Shown here: positions 5,922-14,709 of the stretch, one piece after another | How the letters are laid out: each line of letters opens with the position of its first letter | Numbering within the stretch: the stretch's first letter is position 1 | Assembly (NCBI GenBank): GCA_023380515.1 | Contig: JAMCRH010000176.1 | Location: 1 to 14,709 of the forward strand | From: Gammaproteobacteria bacterium | Lineage (GTDB): Bacteria; Pseudomonadota; Gammaproteobacteria; Enterobacterales; Alteromonadaceae | DNA length: 14,709 nucleotides | Direction: 5' to 3' | Position numbers and translations under genes: made by a program | The notes under the pieces: model-generated | What the model was told of the DNA's origin: nothing | Database searches by the model: none | The model's input: only the letters and a program-made list of their open reading frames with translations

Positions 5922-6935
5922 ATGAATCATCGTAAAATTCGAGTCGGTATTAATGGTTTTGGTCGAATCGGTCGTCTCGCCTTGAGAGCTGGCTTCGGTG
6001 CAGAAAATCTTGAGTTCGTGCAAATTAACGACCCAGGCATGGACGGCAACATGGCCGCGCATTTACTAGAGTTCGACTCGACGCATGGGCGTTGGCCGCT
6101 CCGGGTAACAAGTGACCCAAATTCAATTTCAATTAATGGGCGTCAAGTTCGGTTTACCCAAAGCAAGGAATTGTCGGCGGTCGACTGGTCAAATTGCGAC
6201 CTCGTTCTGGAGGCCTCTGGGGTCTTCAAAACTAAAGAAGCGTTGCAGGTGTTTCTCGACCAAGGTGTTGATCACGTTGTGGTTTCTGCGCCAGTGAAAA
6301 GCAAGGGTGTTCCTAATATCGTGGTCGGCGTGAACGACGCGGACTTTGATCCGCTCGAGCATTCGATCGTCAGTGCCGCTTCCTGCACAACAAATTGTTT
6401 GGCGCCCGTGGTTCAAGTGATTAAGGACAATTTCGGAATTAAACATGCCTCGATGACCACAATCCATGCGCTGACAAATTCGCAAAGTATTCTCGATGCG
6501 CCCCACAAGGATATTCGCCGGGCTCGCGCTTTGGGCTCACTGATTCCGACAACAACGGGGGCCGCTAAGGCGATTACTGCAATTTTTCCGGAGCTAGAAG
6601 GTAAAATTAACGGTCATGCGGTGCGCGTTCCGATTGACTGCCCCTCGTTGACCGATATTGTTTTCGAGGTTGAAAAGCCGACCACTGCAGAAGAAGTAAA
6701 TGCCGCATTGCAGGCTGCCTCTGAAAGTGAGGATCTCCGCGGCATACTTGGTTTCGAAGAGCGTCCACTTGTGTCTATCGACTACAAAACCGACCCGCGA
6801 TCGTCCATCGTCGATGCCCTTTCAACCCTCGTAATTGACAAAACTCACATCAAAATCTACACGTGGTACGACAATGAATGGGCCTATGCAAACCGCACCA
6901 TCGACCTGATGCAACGCATTGCTGCAAGCTCGTAG
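5922..6935 (+). CDS. gap: Type I glyceraldehyde-3-phosphate dehydrogenase, ArsJ-associated-like
   Basis: Converts glyceraldehyde-3-phosphate, NAD+ and phosphate to 1,3-bisphosphoglycerate in the cytosol. The Rossmann signature NGFGRIGR is at 11-18, the catalytic Cys155 is in SAASCTTNC (151-159), and His182 is in TTIHALT. The C-terminal WYDNEW motif is at 315-320. Length 337 is normal. AGAGG lies six bases before the ATG. Several blocks (LEFDSTHGRW at 49-58, DAPHKDIRRAR at 192-202, LGFEERPLVSIDY at 276-288) match what I remember of the GAPDH clade encoded beside arsJ. That clade forms 1-arseno-3-phosphoglycerate for export by ArsJ. No arsJ or arsR lies within this window, so it may instead be the organism's ordinary GAPDH. 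The upstream gap and the downstream gap are both occupied by repeat clusters. The enzyme call is secure; the subfamily is moderately so. Confidence 0.95.
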   Translation: MNHRKIRVGINGFGRIGRLALRAGFGAENLEFVQINDPGMDGNMAAHLLEFDSTHGRWPLRVTSDPNSISINGRQVRFTQSKELSAVDWSNCDLVLEASGVFKTKEALQVFLDQGVDHVVVSAPVKSKGVPNIVVGVNDADFDPLEHSIVSAASCTTNCLAPVVQVIKDNFGIKHASMTTIHALTNSQSILDAPHKDIRRARALGSLIPTTTGAAKAITAIFPELEGKINGHAVRVPIDCPSLTDIVFEVEKPTTAEEVNAALQAASESEDLRGILGFEERPLVSIDYKTDPRSSIVDALSTLVIDKTHIKIYTWYDNEWAYANRTIDLMQRIAASS

Positions 6936-6944
6936 CTACCGTTC

Positions 6945-7041
6945 TTATTGCGGACCGTAGCTGCAATGCCGCTCCAGCCCCGGTCCGCAATGCCGTTCCA
7001 GCCCCGGTCCCTAACGCCGTTCCAGCCCCGGTCCGCAATGC
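6945..7041. repeat. Repeat cluster E: one inverted unit plus three tandem 24-bp units
   Basis: A unit of the CGTAGC core subtype (6945-6968) faces three head-to-tail units at 6970-6993, 6994-7017 and 7018-7041, all 24 bp with core CCAGCCCCGGTCC. Outer joints are CGCAATGC, CTAACGC and CGCAATGC. The first pair shares GCGGACCG with CGGTCCGC at the base but is mismatched in the middle, because the two core subtypes differ. It lies in the 196-bp gap between gap and gltB, so it is in the leader or upstream region of gltB. About 90 AT-rich bases follow before the gltB start, with TATATT at 7081-7086 as a possible -10 but no good -35. Confidence 0.94.
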
Positions 7042-7131
7042 AAATATACCTGCCATTCACCCCATTTATAGCGCCATATGTATATTTTCTGTTAAGTTGT
7101 AGCGAGGTATACAAACTGGAAGGAGTTGTCT

Positions 7132-13145
<6,014 letters not shown>

Positions 13146-13169
13146 GCGCACGAACCATAGGTCACACAG

Positions 13170-13496
13170 CTAAGCCTTGATACTGCGCTGGATTGGCGCC
13201 TGTAACGAGATTAAGGTCTCGGTTGATTGAATCTCTTCAATAACCTGAAGCCGCTCAATAAGTAGCTTCTGCAAATCATCGATATTGCGCACCATAACTT
13301 TGATCAGCACGCTATATTGCCCTGTGGTGTAATAGGCTTCTGTTACTTCTGGTAAATTTTCTAGCTTTTTCAATGCAGTAGGATAATCACCTGCTTGCCG
13401 CAAAATTATGCCAATGAAGCAGGTGATGTCGTAGCCAAGCTTCCGCGCATCAACCGTCAATGCATTAATGATGTTTTTATCTAAATTATCGATCAT
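13170..13496 (-). CDS. asnC: AsnC-type regulator lacking its helix-turn-helix domain (internal in-frame deletion)
   Basis: AsnC proteins (about 150 residues) activate asnA and are antagonised by asparagine. They have an N-terminal winged helix and a C-terminal RAM ligand domain. This 108-residue product starts MIDNLDKNIINALT, the usual first helix, then jumps to VDARKLGYDITCFIGIIL, the start of the RAM domain. The recognition helix and wing (in E. coli AsnC about 40 residues between LEALM and SPKQLGYD) are absent, while the frame is intact. The RAM domain is complete: YYTTGQYSVLIKVMVRN at 55-71 and EIQSTETLISLQ at 87-98 match AsnC specifically rather than Lrp. The ATG at 13496 has TAA directly before it. 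The gene is divergent from asnA, the standard arrangement. As written it cannot bind DNA through a wHTH. It might act as a free ligand-binding or dominant-negative partner, or be a decaying gene, or reflect an assembly error. Confidence 0.85.
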   Translation of the reverse strand: MIDNLDKNIINALTVDARKLGYDITCFIGIILRQAGDYPTALKKLENLPEVTEAYYTTGQYSVLIKVMVRNIDDLQKLLIERLQVIEEIQSTETLISLQAPIQRSIKA

Positions 13497-13653
13497 TTAA
13501 CCTAGCCCCTGTTTATCGAAACACAATTAGATAATATCTATTTATATTTATTTTTAACAGAATAAATTTAACACAAATCGACTTCGTGCCAAACGCTATT
13601 GATTAAAATATCAAAATACCGATAAATAGAACAACGACAACAAGGAGCTCATT
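13497..13653. promoter_or_regulatory. Divergent asnC-asnA control region
   Basis: An AT-rich 157-bp gap, free of the dispersed repeat. It holds a perfect 13-base palindrome TAGATAATATCTA (13528-13540) and a second dyad TGATTAAAATATCA (13600-13613), both plausible Lrp/AsnC-type half-site pairs. TTGATT (13599-13604) could be a -35 for asnA, though no strong -10 follows. AAGGAG at about 13641-13646 is the asnA ribosome site. If the resident AsnC cannot bind DNA, control here must come from another protein or be lost. Confidence 0.4.
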
Positions 13654-14619
13654 ATGAAAGCAAAATTTCTGACCAAGCAGCACGAAATTCGTTTTATTCG
13701 CACTACGTTTACCGATGAGCTTTGCCGTGCTTTGAATCTCGTGGAGGTGCAAGCGCCAATTCTAACTGACCCGCTAGACGGCCCTCAGGACACGCTCTCC
13801 GGATACGAGCAAGCTGTTCAGGTGCCCGTTCGGTCGTTACAGCAATCGTTTGAAGTCGTGCACTCTTTAGCGAAGTGGAAACGGCAGTTGTTAGCGCAAT
13901 ATGAATTTGCTGCTGGCGAAGGAATTGTTACGCAAATGAAAGCGTTACGTCCAGATGAGGAGCAACTTTCGCCCATTCATTCGGTGTACGTCGACCAATG
14001 GGACTGGGAGCAAGTCATCGCTGACCAGGCTCGCGATCAGCAAACCTTGCACCAAACAGTTGCAACTATTTATAGCGCGTTAAGAAAAACCTTGAGCCTG
14101 TACCAGTCGCAATTTGATGCGCCAGAACTTCAAATACCGGAAAAAATTAAAATTCTGACAAGTGAAGAGCTTCGCTTAAGTTATCCGTCACTAACTTCTA
14201 AGGCCAGAGAACATGAGGCAGCTCGCGAATTCGGTGCAGTATTTGTTCAGAACATTGGTGGCGCTCTCGGTGACGGAAAAAGTCACGATGTGCGTGCGCC
14301 GGACTATGACGACTGGTCGCTAAACGGTGATATTTTGGTGTGGAACCCCATCCTCGAACAGTCACTCGAATTGAGCTCTATGGGCATTCGAGTCGACCGC
14401 GCTGCACTAATTCGCCAATTGCAGATCGCCGGAAAGGCCGACAACGCACAGTTACCTTGGCACCAAAAACTACTCGCTGGTCAGCTACCGCAAACTATTG
14501 GCGGTGGTATCGGCCAGTCCCGCCTATGTATGTGGATGATGCAGCAACCGCATATTGGCTGTGTGCAGCATAGCGTTTGGTGCCCAACCACGCGCGAACG
14601 CTTCGCAGGGATTCTGTGA
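13654..14619 (+). CDS. asnA: Aspartate-ammonia ligase (asparagine synthetase A) with a short internal deletion
   Basis: Makes asparagine from aspartate, ammonia and ATP; a cytosolic dimer related to class II aminoacyl-tRNA synthetases. Family blocks seen: KQHEIRFIRTTF (8-19), VHSLAKWKRQ (69-78), GEGIVTQMKALRPDE (88-102), SVYVDQWDWE (110-119), DVRAPDYDDW (212-221), NGDILVWNP (224-232), SSMGIRV (241-247) and GGGIGQSR (283-290). Length is 321 against 330 for E. coli AsnA. The difference appears to be one block: after DDWS (222) the protein goes straight to LNGDI, where E. coli has a nine-residue loop (TPSELGHAG by memory). The remaining sequence aligns without large gaps. Whether the loop is dispensable is unknown. 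Divergent from the altered asnC. AAGGAG precedes the ATG at a good distance. Confidence 0.95.
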   Translation: MKAKFLTKQHEIRFIRTTFTDELCRALNLVEVQAPILTDPLDGPQDTLSGYEQAVQVPVRSLQQSFEVVHSLAKWKRQLLAQYEFAAGEGIVTQMKALRPDEEQLSPIHSVYVDQWDWEQVIADQARDQQTLHQTVATIYSALRKTLSLYQSQFDAPELQIPEKIKILTSEELRLSYPSLTSKAREHEAAREFGAVFVQNIGGALGDGKSHDVRAPDYDDWSLNGDILVWNPILEQSLELSSMGIRVDRAALIRQLQIAGKADNAQLPWHQKLLAGQLPQTIGGGIGQSRLCMWMMQQPHIGCVQHSVWCPTTRERFAGIL

Positions 14620-14625
14620 AAACGG

Positions 14626-14644
14626 GTGATTGATAATCATTCTT
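14626..14644 (+). promoter_or_regulatory. Fur-box-like site upstream of bfd
   Basis: GATAATCATT (14632-14641) is identical to the central and right part of the 19-bp Fur consensus. Over the whole 19 bases (14626-14644) I count 14 matches. It lies about 45-65 bases before the bfd start, where Fur repression of an iron-responsive gene is expected. Confidence 0.65.
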
Positions 14645-14655
14645 ATTTGTGTTTA

Positions 14656-14689
14656 AATGACACCATATTCACGAAGAAATGGTGTCATT
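14656..14689. promoter_or_regulatory. Perfect 11-bp hairpin ending at the bfd start codon
   Basis: AATGACACCAT (14656-14666) and ATGGTGTCATT (14679-14689) pair exactly around a 12-nt loop, and the bfd ATG begins at the next base. In the mRNA this stem would cover the ribosome-binding region. As DNA it could be an operator. There is no T-run, so it is unlikely to be the asnA terminator. Confidence 0.6.
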
Positions 14690-14709
14690 ATGTACGTTTG
14701 TCTATGTAA
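14690..14709 (+). CDS. bfd: Bacterioferritin-associated ferredoxin, first codons only (runs off right edge)
   Basis: Six complete codons read MYVCLC, and AA begins the seventh (Asn or Lys). M-Y-V-C-L-C-N is the hallmark start of Bfd, whose paired cysteines begin the 2Fe-2S site used to reduce and release iron from bacterioferritin. The Fur-box-like site just upstream fits its usual iron-starvation control. The call rests on six residues plus that context. Confidence 0.7.

Noticed and set aside
6884..7114. Minus-strand frame with DRGWN repeats over cluster E
   Set aside because: It consists of repeat units read through in an open frame; nothing else supports a gene.
7126..7131. TTG start for gltB two codons upstream
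   Set aside because: The ATG at 7132 has correctly spaced AGGAG; the TTG would directly abut the Shine-Dalgarno sequence.
14656..14689. Rho-independent terminator of asnA
   Set aside because: No T-run follows on the plus strand, and the stem ends exactly at the next start codon.

Overview
The window looks like chromosomal DNA from a gammaproteobacterium. The gene set (AsnA with an adjacent AsnC-type regulator, gltB-gltD, a Bfd start behind a Fur-box-like site, a GDT1-family exporter and a RAYT transposase) would suit the Alteromonadales, perhaps an Idiomarina-like organism. That placement is inference from gene content and has not been tested by any search.

Layout. Positions 1-3621 are all on the minus strand: the start of a DUF3429 membrane protein (running off the left edge), a Na+/Ca2+-type antiporter, a Na/Pi-cotransporter-family protein with a PhoU-like tail, and a GDT1/UPF0016 (MneA-like) cation exporter. 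Next come a plus-strand lipoprotein of the family-3 solute-binding proteins, a 13-bp-stem terminator, and a convergent REP-associated tyrosine transposase (RAYT). The plus strand then carries a type I GAPDH of the kind usually found with ArsJ, and the glutamate synthase pair gltB-gltD, which overlap by one base. The right end holds a minus-strand AsnC-type regulator that has lost its DNA-binding domain, the divergent asparagine synthetase gene asnA, a Fur-box-like site, and the first codons of bfd at the window edge.

The dominant feature is a family of short GC-rich repeats. The unit is about 24 bp, with core GGGACCGGGGCTGGAATG or its reverse complement. I count about 27 copies in seven places: six intergenic clusters (173-268, 2921-3040, 3699-3770, 5751-5872, 6945-7041, 13058-13145) and inside gltB. 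Units lie in head-to-tail arrays with an exact 24-bp step, or in inverted pairs that form long hairpins. Three copies lie in frame inside gltB: two tandem copies encode VADRGRNG-VADRGRNA and one inverted copy encodes HSSPGPQ. The gltD stop codon lies inside another unit. The RAYT gene between the clusters is the obvious candidate for the enzyme that spreads them, since RAYTs are known to act on REP-type palindromes. Pairing this RAYT with these repeats is my inference.

Functionally the right half is a nitrogen-assimilation block: glutamate synthase makes glutamate, AsnA fixes ammonia on aspartate, and the AsnC-type protein would sense asparagine. Both asnC (about 40 codons missing) and asnA (about 9 codons missing) appear to carry in-frame internal deletions relative to their families.
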